Shown here in pieces: positions 36,931 to 44,073 of a DNA stretch of 64,000 bases. Below the pieces are notes generated by a model. That model was not told where the DNA came from and did not search any database. It worked only from the letters and a program-made list of their open reading frames with translations. Each line of letters begins with the position of its first letter. Position 1 is the stretch's first letter. The stretch covers positions 27,761 to 91,760 of the forward strand of contig NZ_JACOMF010000020.1 in NCBI RefSeq assembly GCF_014283215.1, given 5' to 3'. The position numbers and the translations under genes are program-made. Origin of the DNA: Siccirubricoccus deserti (lineage in GTDB: Bacteria > Pseudomonadota > Alphaproteobacteria > Acetobacterales > Acetobacteraceae).

Positions 36931-37815
36931 ATGACGGCAGAACCGCGCTTCGTCCACCCCGATGCGATCGTTGATACCCAATGGCTTGCCGACCACCTCG
37001 GCGACCCCGGGCTGCGCGTCTTCGACTGCACGACCTATCTGCTCTATGAAACGGGAACGGGTCGACCGTACCGGATCGAAAGCGGCCGCGGCGACTACGG
37101 GAAGGGCCATATCCCCGGCTCGGCCTTCCTGGACCTGCAGGGCGAACTCTCCGACACCTCGAGCAGGTTCAACTTCACCATGCCCGCCGCCGGGGATCTG
37201 GCTGCCCGCTTCGCCATGAAGGGCATCGGCGCCGACAGCCGCGTCGTCCTCTATTCCCGCAAGAATATGCAATGGTCCACCCGCGTCTGGTGGATGCTGC
37301 GTGCGATCGGCTTCGACAATGCCGCAATCCTGGACGGCGGCTTCGACAAATGGAGCGCCGAAGGACGGCCGACCGAGACGGCAGAGACACGCTATCCGGC
37401 GGCGACGCTCACCGCGAAGCCGCGGCCCGGGCTGTTCATCGACAAGGATGCGGTCAAGGCCGCCATCGGCGACACCGGCGCCTGCACGATCAACGCCCTC
37501 GCCCCGGACCTGCACAAGGGCGACAACCCGCGCTATGGCCGCCCTGGCCGCATTCCAGGAAGCGTCAATGTGCCGGTGGCGGAGGTGGTGGACGCAACTT
37601 CGCTGACCTTCAAGCCGCCCGCGGAGGTTGCTGCGCGTTTCGCCGACGTCGGTGCGGATCCGTCGAAGCGCATCCTGCTGTATTGCGGGGGCGGCATCGC
37701 GGCGACGCTCGATGCCTTCCTCCTCCATCAACTCGGCTATCGCGACATCGCGGTCTATGACGCATCGATGAGCGAGTGGGCAAAGGATGAAGCCCTGCCG
37801 ATCGAGCGGGGATGA
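36931..37815 (+). CDS. Sulfurtransferase (thiosulfate/3-mercaptopyruvate type, two rhodanese domains)
   Basis: 294-residue protein with two rhodanese-like domains. The N-terminal domain is non-catalytic (LYSRKNMQWSTR where the active cysteine would be). The C-terminal domain has the cysteine in LLYCGGGIAATLDAF (Cys252). The loop CGGGIAA is closer to the SseA-like CGSGVTA loop than to classical rhodanese. The domain linker contains GRPGRIPGSVNVP. Likely transfers sulfur to cyanide or thiols. The start at 36931 follows TCTGGAGGAAACC. Not in an operon. Confidence 0.88.
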   Translation: MTAEPRFVHPDAIVDTQWLADHLGDPGLRVFDCTTYLLYETGTGRPYRIESGRGDYGKGHIPGSAFLDLQGELSDTSSRFNFTMPAAGDLAARFAMKGIGADSRVVLYSRKNMQWSTRVWWMLRAIGFDNAAILDGGFDKWSAEGRPTETAETRYPAATLTAKPRPGLFIDKDAVKAAIGDTGACTINALAPDLHKGDNPRYGRPGRIPGSVNVPVAEVVDATSLTFKPPAEVAARFADVGADPSKRILLYCGGGIAATLDAFLLHQLGYRDIAVYDASMSEWAKDEALPIERG

Positions 37816-38014
37816 TTGCCGGCACCTCCCTGCGCGATCGGCTTCCGCCGGCAAGGTGATGGCAGCTTCCCGCGCCGATGGCATCGCACATCGCAGGCCG
37901 CATCGGCGGTTCGTGCCGGGCGCCCCGGCCGGACCGTCTGACCGTGGATGCCGTGCCGGAACTGATCGCCCAACACGTGCTCGTTCCATTCCGAATCAGC
38001 TCTAGTTTGTGATT

Positions 38015-38035
38015 CGAACCGGAGTAAGCGGTTCG
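38015..38035. promoter_or_regulatory. Inverted repeat upstream of the wecB operon
   Basis: CGAACCG (38015-38021) and CGGTTCG (38029-38035), perfect 7-base arms with a 7-base spacer, one and a half helical turns centre to centre, in a locally AT-richer gap 50 bases before the wecB start. It looks like a dimeric regulator operator. No regulator gene is adjacent. Confidence 0.45.
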
Positions 38036-38085
38036 CCAATATTTAGACGCAGTGAACCAGCTGCAATGTGGTTGGAGCGTCGAAA

Positions 38086-39330
38086 GTGCCGCAGACACGA
38101 AGTGTGCTCTGTGTCGTGGGAACGCGACCCGAAGCAATCAAGATGGCGCCTATCATGTGCAGCCTCAAGGAAATCACCGATATTTCTGTGCGCCTGCTGC
38201 TCACCGGCCAGCACCGCGATCTCCTTTCCCAGGCCCTCGCCAGCTTCGGCCTGATCGGCGAGGCCAACCTCGATCTCATGCAACCCAACCAGAGCCTGTC
38301 AGGCCTCTCGGCCCGGATCATGGGCGGCATTGATTCTATTTTGGAACAAAATCCGCCAGCCATGGTGCTTGCCCAGGGCGACACCACCACGGTGATGGCC
38401 ACAGCGATCGCCTGCTTCCATCGCCAGATACCGTTCGGACACGTCGAAGCAGGGCTTCGCACCGGCAACTTGTCCTCGCCGTTTCCCGAGGAGTTCAACC
38501 GCATCGTCGCCAGCCATGCGGCCTCGCTGAATTTCGCGCCGACGGAAGGGGCACGTCAGGCGCTGCTGCGGGAGGCGATCCGGCCCGAGACCATCCATGT
38601 CACCGGCAACACTGTTATCGATGCGCTGCTCGCCACCGCCGCACAGAAGCCGCGGCTCTCGCTGCCGCTGCCATCGGACCAGCGCCTGGTGCTGCTTACC
38701 ATGCACCGCCGGGAGAATTTCGGCCGGCCCGCGGCGCAGATCTTCGACGCCGTCCTGGCGCTCTGCGCCGCCTTTCCCGATGTGCACTTCCTCTATCCCG
38801 TGCACCCCAATCCCAACATCCGCGACGCAGCGCATGGCATGCTGAGCCGCAGCCCGCAGGTGACGCTGACCGAGCCGCTCGACTATCCGGAGATGGTCGC
38901 GGCCATGCAGCGTGCCACGCTGGTGCTGACCGACAGTGGCGGCTTGCAGGAAGAGGCACCGGCTCTCGGCAAACCGGTTCTGGTTATGCGCAACGAAACC
39001 GAACGGCCCGAGGCGGTGCAGCTCGGCGTGGCGAAGTTGATCGGAACCAGCCGGCGCCACGTCTTCCGGGAAGTCGCCCGGCTGCTGACGAGCCCCGCGG
39101 ACTATGCCGCCATGGCGAAGGGCGTCTCGCCTTACGGCGATGGCTGCGCTGCCGCCCGCATCGCCGCGCTCGTCGCCAATTCGGTCCTCGACGCCACCTG
39201 GCCGGTGCCCGGTGCGCGAGGCGCCACACCGCCGGCACGGTCGTCGATACGGCTGCCGACGGTCGAGCCGGTCCCTGCGCCGCCGCCTCAGCGTCCCTCG
39301 CCGATGCCAGACACGGTCCACATGGCATGA
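38086..39330 (+). CDS. wecB: UDP-N-acetylglucosamine 2-epimerase (non-hydrolysing)
   Basis: 414 residues. Interconverts UDP-GlcNAc and UDP-ManNAc, supplying ManNAc-type sugars for a surface glycan. Motifs: VVGTRPEAIKMAPI, LTGQHRDLL, AQGDTTTVMATAIACFH, FGHVEAGLRTGN, FPEEFNR, TMHRRENFG, PVHPNPN and LTDSGGLQEEAPALGKPVL, including the catalytic Asp, Glu and His positions. Relative to the family (about 375 residues) there is a 35-residue Pro/Ala-rich tail. GTG 38086 is preferred because TTGGAG lies eight bases upstream; GTG 38068 is possible. The stop overlaps the next ATG (ATGA). Confidence 0.95.
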   Translation: MPQTRSVLCVVGTRPEAIKMAPIMCSLKEITDISVRLLLTGQHRDLLSQALASFGLIGEANLDLMQPNQSLSGLSARIMGGIDSILEQNPPAMVLAQGDTTTVMATAIACFHRQIPFGHVEAGLRTGNLSSPFPEEFNRIVASHAASLNFAPTEGARQALLREAIRPETIHVTGNTVIDALLATAAQKPRLSLPLPSDQRLVLLTMHRRENFGRPAAQIFDAVLALCAAFPDVHFLYPVHPNPNIRDAAHGMLSRSPQVTLTEPLDYPEMVAAMQRATLVLTDSGGLQEEAPALGKPVLVMRNETERPEAVQLGVAKLIGTSRRHVFREVARLLTSPADYAAMAKGVSPYGDGCAAARIAALVANSVLDATWPVPGARGATPPARSSIRLPTVEPVPAPPPQRPSPMPDTVHMA

Positions 39331-40433
39331 GCGACGCAACAACCCTGGAGGAAGCCGACCAGCGCGATCTGTACGTTGCCCGGCTGCGTGATTGCGTCGA
39401 TCGGCAGTCCGGGCTGTTCACCCGACAGCTTCGGCACCGGCGCTGGGCACCGACGCTGGGCACCGAGGCGATCACCAGCAGCGCGATCTGCCTCATCGGC
39501 CTCAGCCGCGCCGCCATCCCGATCAGCGACGTGACCGGCGCACCCGCCGTGATCTGCCGGCGGATCGCGGCGCGCATCCGAACCCAGGGCTACCCTGGAG
39601 GCCTTGGGCTGCTGCTCTGGGCGAATGGCGCGCTGGACTGCGTCGCCTCGGCGGCGCTGCTGGAGGAGGCGGGCCTCGACGCCATGGCGCTGGAGCGAGT
39701 GCTTCCGACGCTCACGACCATGGAGGTAGCTTGGCTGGTGAGCGGCCTGTTGCACAGCACAGAGCCTGGGCTTCGGGCCACATGCGCCGCAGCCCTGCAC
39801 GAACTTGAGGCCCGGTTGAACCCCGGTACCTTGACGTTCCGGCACGCCTCCATCCAGGCGCCCCTGCGGCACCGCATGCGTCGGCGCATCGCCAATTTCG
39901 CCGACCAGATCTACCCTATCCAGGCGCTCGCATTCGCCTCGATCATGCTGAAAAGCCAGCGACTGCGCGATCTGGCGGTACTCTGCGCCAGGCGTGTCGT
40001 GGGCACCCAGGGCAGCCTTGGCCAATGGTGGTGGCACCATGATGCCGAGACCGGCCGGGTTGCCGGCGCCTTCCCGGTCTATTCGGTGCACCAGCACAGC
40101 ATGGCGCCAATGGCGCTGCATTGCGTCACCGAAGCCGGTGGGCCGTCCTTCGCCGCTTCCGTCAGCCGCAGCCGCGCCTGGCTGCAGGCCAATGAGCTTG
40201 GCATCGACATGGCAGACCGCGCCACCGGCATCATCTGGCGCAGCATCGAGCGCGCGGAGGCGCCGGTCAGCCGCGGCCTACGCCATGCCGGCATGCTGCT
40301 CGGCAGCCCGACCGGGGATGAGCCCGCGCCGCGGCTGCGGCTGAACCCGGAGATGCGGCCCTATGAATGGGGCTGGCTGCTCTATTCGACAGCCATCGAG
40401 GCAGGACCGCCCAATCTCAACCACATCGTCTGA
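39327..40433 (+). CDS. Unrecognised helical protein in the wecB-wecG operon
   Basis: 368 residues, soluble, no signal peptide. Helix-rich throughout, with paired-helix spacing suggestive of an alpha/alpha toroid (six-hairpin glycosidase or terpenoid-cyclase-like fold). The best preserved stretch is GSLGQWWWHHDAETGRV then FPVYSVHQHSMAPMAL near residues 230-265, aromatic and His-rich like a sugar-binding cleft; another is LRLNPEMRPYEWGWLLYSTA near the end. I cannot assign a family with certainty. It overlaps wecB by four bases and is 14 bases from the glycosyltransferase gene, so it works with them, perhaps as a glycan-modifying or carrier-handling enzyme (inference). Confidence 0.8.
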   Translation: MSDATTLEEADQRDLYVARLRDCVDRQSGLFTRQLRHRRWAPTLGTEAITSSAICLIGLSRAAIPISDVTGAPAVICRRIAARIRTQGYPGGLGLLLWANGALDCVASAALLEEAGLDAMALERVLPTLTTMEVAWLVSGLLHSTEPGLRATCAAALHELEARLNPGTLTFRHASIQAPLRHRMRRRIANFADQIYPIQALAFASIMLKSQRLRDLAVLCARRVVGTQGSLGQWWWHHDAETGRVAGAFPVYSVHQHSMAPMALHCVTEAGGPSFAASVSRSRAWLQANELGIDMADRATGIIWRSIERAEAPVSRGLRHAGMLLGSPTGDEPAPRLRLNPEMRPYEWGWLLYSTAIEAGPPNLNHIV

Positions 40434-40446
40434 GGAGGGACGGGCC

Positions 40447-41229
40447 TTGTCGGAGGCGATGGAGCGGCCCCGCGCCGCGGTGGAGGTTCTGGACTGCCCC
40501 ATCGATTCGCTGACCATGGATCAGACCCTCGCCTGGTGCCTTGATGCCTGTCGCAGCGATCGGCGAGCCTCCATCCTGCTCACCGCCAATGCCTCGCATC
40601 TCGTCGACATGCAGCGGAATCCGCAGCTCCGGCAGGTCTGCCTCGCCGCCGATCTGGTCACCGCCGATGGCATGTCGGTGGTCTGGGCCAGCAGACTGCT
40701 TGGGCGTCGCCTGCCCGAGCGCGTCACCGGCGTCGACCTGCTGACGCATTTGCTCGGCCTCGGCGAGCAGCACGGATTGCGGGTCTTCTTCCTGGGTTCG
40801 AAGCCCAATGTCCTCGATCGCTTTCTTGCCGTCTGCAGGGCGAAGCACCCGAGGTTGCAGCTGGCTGGCTGGCGCGACGGTTATTTCCCGGCCTCCGAGG
40901 ATGAGGCGGTGGTGCAGCAGATCGCGGCCAGCCGGCCGGATATCCTGTTCGTCGCCATGCCATCGCCCTTCAAGGACATCTGGTGCCAGCGCCATCGCGA
41001 CCGGCTGGGCGCCCGCCTCATCATCGGTGTCGGCGGATCCTTCGACGTGCTCGCCGGGATCGTGCCCCGCGCGCCGCCGTGGATGCAGCGCGCCGGCCTG
41101 GAGTGGGGCTGGCGGCTGATGCGCGAACCACGGCGGCTCTGGCGGCGCTACCTGTTCGGCAACAGCCGGTTCATCTCGCTCGTCATGAAAAGCTGGGTGG
41201 CCGGCCGGCTGAGCCGCCAGCATTCGTGA
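40447..41229 (+). CDS. WecG/TagA/CpsF family glycosyltransferase
   Basis: 260-residue GT26 enzyme. Family motifs: ILLTANASHLVDMQRNPQLR, ADGMSVVWASRLLGRRLPERV with TGVDLL, FFLGSKPNVLDRF, DGYFPASEDEAVV, LFVAMPSPFKDIW and IGVGGSFDVLAG. The C-terminus, RRLWRRYLFGNSRFI, is the basic amphipathic membrane-targeting end seen in TagA. It transfers ManNAc or ManNAcA to a polyprenyl-linked sugar, which fits with wecB two genes upstream. The TTG at 40447 is chosen because AGGAGGG lies six to seven bases before it; ATG 40459 is the alternative. Confidence 0.9.
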   Translation: MSEAMERPRAAVEVLDCPIDSLTMDQTLAWCLDACRSDRRASILLTANASHLVDMQRNPQLRQVCLAADLVTADGMSVVWASRLLGRRLPERVTGVDLLTHLLGLGEQHGLRVFFLGSKPNVLDRFLAVCRAKHPRLQLAGWRDGYFPASEDEAVVQQIAASRPDILFVAMPSPFKDIWCQRHRDRLGARLIIGVGGSFDVLAGIVPRAPPWMQRAGLEWGWRLMREPRRLWRRYLFGNSRFISLVMKSWVAGRLSRQHS

Positions 41230-41238
41230 CGCAGCGGC

Positions 41239-41257
41239 GGGGCGCGCTCAGCGCCCC
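41239..41257. terminator. Hairpin between convergent glycosyltransferase and GH5 genes
   Basis: GGGGCGC / GCGCCCC arms with a GCTCA loop; the loop contains the GH5 stop codon. It serves plus-strand transcription ten bases after the wecG-like stop. Confidence 0.5.
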
Positions 41258-42411
41258 CCGGGCAATCCCAGGGCGCGCAGCACCGCGAGGTCGAGCCGCA
41301 CCCGGCCGGTCGCCGTCTGGACCGGGAACCCCATGATGTCGCCATAGCCCCAGATGGCCCACGGCATCCCGTATTCCTCCGCGGCCTTGCGGAAGGCTGC
41401 AAGGTAGCCAAGCCGGGCGCTTTCGTTCAGCCGGGCATGAGCGCCGAACTCGAACACCCCTACAGGCACATTGTGCTGCCTGCCCCAGGCAGCGGCGCGG
41501 CCGAGCATGTCGCGCAGCCGGCCCGGATTCCAGCGCCCGGCGCAATAGGCCGCGGCAATGGCCTGGGTGCGGCCATGCGACGTGCCAGCCGCGATCGCCT
41601 CGCAGGCTGCGGTGTCCTGTACCGGAAAGGGCAGCCGGGCCAGCATCGCGGTATCCAGGCCCTGCTCCCAGAAGGCGAAGGTCGTCAGCACCTTCGGGTC
41701 GTATTCGTGGACGCTGTAGATCACCCGACGGTCGCGGACGGGTTGCAGGCGCGAGAGGCCGTCGATGCTGCCCCAGTCGGCCCCGGTCAGGATGACGGTG
41801 CTGTCGGGCAGCGCGGCGCGGATGACGGCAAGCGCCTCCTCCTGCAACCGGGACCAGGCGGCGTGATCCTCGACGACCGGTTCGTTCATCACCTCGGGAA
41901 AGGTGCGGCGCGGATCGAAGGATCGCAGCGCGGGTGCCATCTGCCGCCAGAAATCGAGGAGGCCCTGCCGGTGCGCTGCATCCTCCTCGATGCGCCAGCT
42001 TTCCGGATGCGCGTCCACCACCACGGCAAGGCCCGCGCGCTGCAGCCGCCGCACCGCATCGAGCACGACGGCGAGCCTGTCGGGATCGAGTTGCCCGTCC
42101 GCACGCAGCAGGAACTGGGGCTGGATGCAGAGCCGCACGAAGGTGAAGCCGGCCTGGTGAAGCTCTGTCATCGCGGTGTCCGGCAGGTAGTCGCGCAGGC
42201 GATCTTTGCTTGTGTCGGCCGGAAAGCGGAACCAGTTGGTGATGTTGATGCCGCGCCTCAGGGCTGCGAGATGGTCTTCCGGTACCTCGGCCCTGGCCGG
42301 GCTGATGCACAGCAACAGCCAGACGCCGAGCCAGAACATGGTCTTGCGCAGACCGAAGACATGCTGGCGGCGGGCTGAGCTGGCTTGGCCGCAACGGCAA
42401 TACGGCACCAT
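41248..42411 (-). CDS. Secreted glycoside hydrolase family 5 (cellulase-like)
   Basis: 387-residue exported hydrolase. A long basic n-region followed by MFWLGVWLLLCISPARA gives a signal peptide cleaved near residue 41. GH5 marks: RRGINITNWFRFP, FVRLCIQPQFLL, VVVDAHPES, acid/base Glu177 in EVMNEP, YSVHEYDP (His235, Tyr237), and nucleophile Glu321 in GVFEFGAH. It should cleave beta-glucan-like polymers. The ATG at 42411 is supported by AGAGGAG six bases upstream although ATG 42339 would give a shorter signal. It faces the glycan operon; such hydrolases often trim the exopolysaccharide made next door (inference). Confidence 0.88.
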   Translation of the reverse strand: MVPYCRCGQASSARRQHVFGLRKTMFWLGVWLLLCISPARAEVPEDHLAALRRGINITNWFRFPADTSKDRLRDYLPDTAMTELHQAGFTFVRLCIQPQFLLRADGQLDPDRLAVVLDAVRRLQRAGLAVVVDAHPESWRIEEDAAHRQGLLDFWRQMAPALRSFDPRRTFPEVMNEPVVEDHAAWSRLQEEALAVIRAALPDSTVILTGADWGSIDGLSRLQPVRDRRVIYSVHEYDPKVLTTFAFWEQGLDTAMLARLPFPVQDTAACEAIAAGTSHGRTQAIAAAYCAGRWNPGRLRDMLGRAAAWGRQHNVPVGVFEFGAHARLNESARLGYLAAFRKAAEEYGMPWAIWGYGDIMGFPVQTATGRVRLDLAVLRALGLPGGR

Positions 42412-42674
42412 GGTGTTCTCCTCTGTCGCCAGAAATCATTCGTTCCAGCGTGCAAGGAAAGTCACATGCGCCTGGATCGACGGAGGGTGATCAGCGAAGC
42501 TGCGCCGCCGCAGCGCCGGCGCTGATTGCCGGGCGAGAGGGGGCACCATTCACAGGAACCCTGCCGGTCACTGCCTGGGCTGATGCTGCCTTATGCACGA
42601 GCCCGCTCACACGCCGTTACACCCTGCCCCAGTAAGGCGACAATCCGGCCCCGATCACGCCTTCAGCGGCGCCC

Positions 42675-42712
42675 CATCATCTCCTCCTCGAACTCCGAAG
42701 GAGGACATGATG
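42675..42712 (+). promoter_or_regulatory. Hairpin occluding ribosome-binding site and start codon
   Basis: Left arm 42675-42688 (CATCATCTCCTCCT) pairs with right arm 42699-42712 (AGGAGGACATGATG) at 13 of 14 positions, around a 10-base loop. The right arm contains the Shine-Dalgarno AGGAGG and both candidate ATG codons of the downstream peptide gene. When folded, translation should be blocked, so this is a candidate RNA thermometer, translational attenuator or antisense-type switch. Confidence 0.65.
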
Positions 42713-42979
42713 CGTAACCTTCTTGTTGCAGCCGCTCTCGGTCTTGGACTGCTGTCGGCCGCCGCCGCCCCCGCTGCCGCACACCCGCCCGGCCCCGCGG
42801 CGTCGACCGGGTCTGTCGATGCGGTCATGCCGGTGCATTACCAGCACGGCCACGGTCACCGCGGCTACCACCGGCCGCGGTATGTGCCGCCGCCGCGTCA
42901 TCACGGGCATCGCTACCTTCCGCCGCGGCATGACCATTCGCGGCGTCACCAGCCGCCCCATCAGTTCGGCTGGCGCTAG
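42710..42979 (+). CDS. Secreted His/Arg/Pro-rich small protein
   Basis: 89 residues. A clear signal peptide (RNLLVAAALGLGLLSAAAA, cleavage after AAAHP-type alanines near 24) precedes a mature part with about a quarter histidine, plus arginine, proline and tyrosine (YQHGHGHRGYHRPRYVPPP). No cysteine. The composition fits a periplasmic metal-binding or acid-buffering peptide; similar unnamed proteins occur in Acetobacteraceae and rhizobia. The second ATG (42710) has the better spacing from AGGAGG. The start region is locked in the hairpin at 42675-42712, so expression is probably controlled after transcription. Confidence 0.75.
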   Translation: MRNLLVAAALGLGLLSAAAAPAAAHPPGPAASTGSVDAVMPVHYQHGHGHRGYHRPRYVPPPRHHGHRYLPPRHDHSRRHQPPHQFGWR

Positions 42980-43398
42980 GACTGGCTGCTAGTCCCACGA
43001 GCCTCCGGACTCCACTCAAGGTCCGGGTTGTGCAAGCACATGCCTCCGTCCAGGTGAGTCCATTGGACGGAGTTCGCGTGGAAGCGAAGCACGCTCAGGC
43101 ATGAATGCCGCTCCGCTGCCGAAGCTTAGAAGGCGCGTCGGCCGGAGAAATCCGGTCGACAGTCCGGAGGTGATGATCACCATCCACCAACGGTGACCGG
43201 GAGGCGGACCGACTCAGGCCTCCATATCTCATCACATTCACCAGAACTCATGCCGGCGAGTCGCGTTCGCGGCACAGGTCGGACATCGACTGATAACGCC
43301 ATCCCATGGTATTTCTGGCAAGCGCGCCGAGGCCATGCAAACGCGCACCATGGATCGCAGCCTGCGGGCACCGAGCGCACCTCTACATATGGAACCTC
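42980..43398. other. Intergenic region with one hairpin, no gene seen
   Basis: About 420 bases. The only structure I find is CTCCGTCC (43044-43051) with GGACGGAG (43065-43072), a perfect 8-bp stem with a 13-base loop that could end the His-rich transcript. Codon-like periodicity is absent, and the remaining short frames lack start signals. Confidence 0.45.
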
Positions 43399-43926
43399 AT
43401 GTCAGAATCAGACCGCGTCTTTCCCCGCCCGGCGCAGAGGGCAAACACCGCATCCGGCGAACAGCGCCGCATCCTCAGCGTTCCTCGCAGGAGTGCGGCT
43501 GGCGGCAAGAGCCGAGTGGTTGAGGTTGTCCATCTTCGGCGGGGCAGTTCGACGCCCGTTGAGGAGCATCCGCGCCCCGCATCCTGGAAGCTGCACGCCG
43601 AAACCTGGCCGGAAGGATTTCGCGCAAGATCCGCTCCGCCACTCCCGCCACAGGATATCGAGCCCGTTGCCGCCGAGCCGGCGCAGCCGACCGTGCATGT
43701 CATGCCGATGTGGGAACCCTCGCCGCAACAATCAGCCGTGCCAGCTGACACGACGGTGGCCGAGCGCCGCAGAACGCGCCTTCCGAAAAAAGCGCCGGAG
43801 GCGGCTGCACGATCTTTTGCCGACCCCTTCGCCGACGATGATGGCGCCAATTGCATCCGCTGCGGCTACCTTATCGAGCAGGCCCGGGAGAAGTGTGGCC
43901 TGATGACCTGTTCGAAGTGCGGCTGA
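43399..43926 (+). CDS. Zinc-ribbon C-terminal protein, unknown function
   Basis: 175 residues, cytoplasmic. The first 140 residues are polar, Pro/Arg/Ala-rich and probably disordered. The C-terminus is a compact zinc ribbon: FADPFADDDGANCIRCGYLI then EKCGLMTCSKCG, giving CxxC ... CxxC spaced about 17 residues, with an extra cysteine between. The end is exactly at the last knuckle. Start at ATG 43399 (MSESDRVF) follows GGAACC; the upstream frame is not protein-like. Similar unnamed proteins with the DPFADDDGA-like lead occur in related alphaproteobacteria (memory, unverified). Role could be nucleic-acid or protein binding. Confidence 0.65.
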   Translation: MSESDRVFPRPAQRANTASGEQRRILSVPRRSAAGGKSRVVEVVHLRRGSSTPVEEHPRPASWKLHAETWPEGFRARSAPPLPPQDIEPVAAEPAQPTVHVMPMWEPSPQQSAVPADTTVAERRRTRLPKKAPEAAARSFADPFADDDGANCIRCGYLIEQAREKCGLMTCSKCG

Positions 43927-44073
43927 CTGTCCGACAGTACGAGCTCGGCACCCCATTCACCCGCCACGCGCTGGCAGCCCCGGCGGACCAGCAACACATA
44001 TCCACCCGCTGACCGGCCATCATACCGCCCGAAATCTCACTAGGCTGGGCGCCACCATCGCTCCGAGGCTCCC

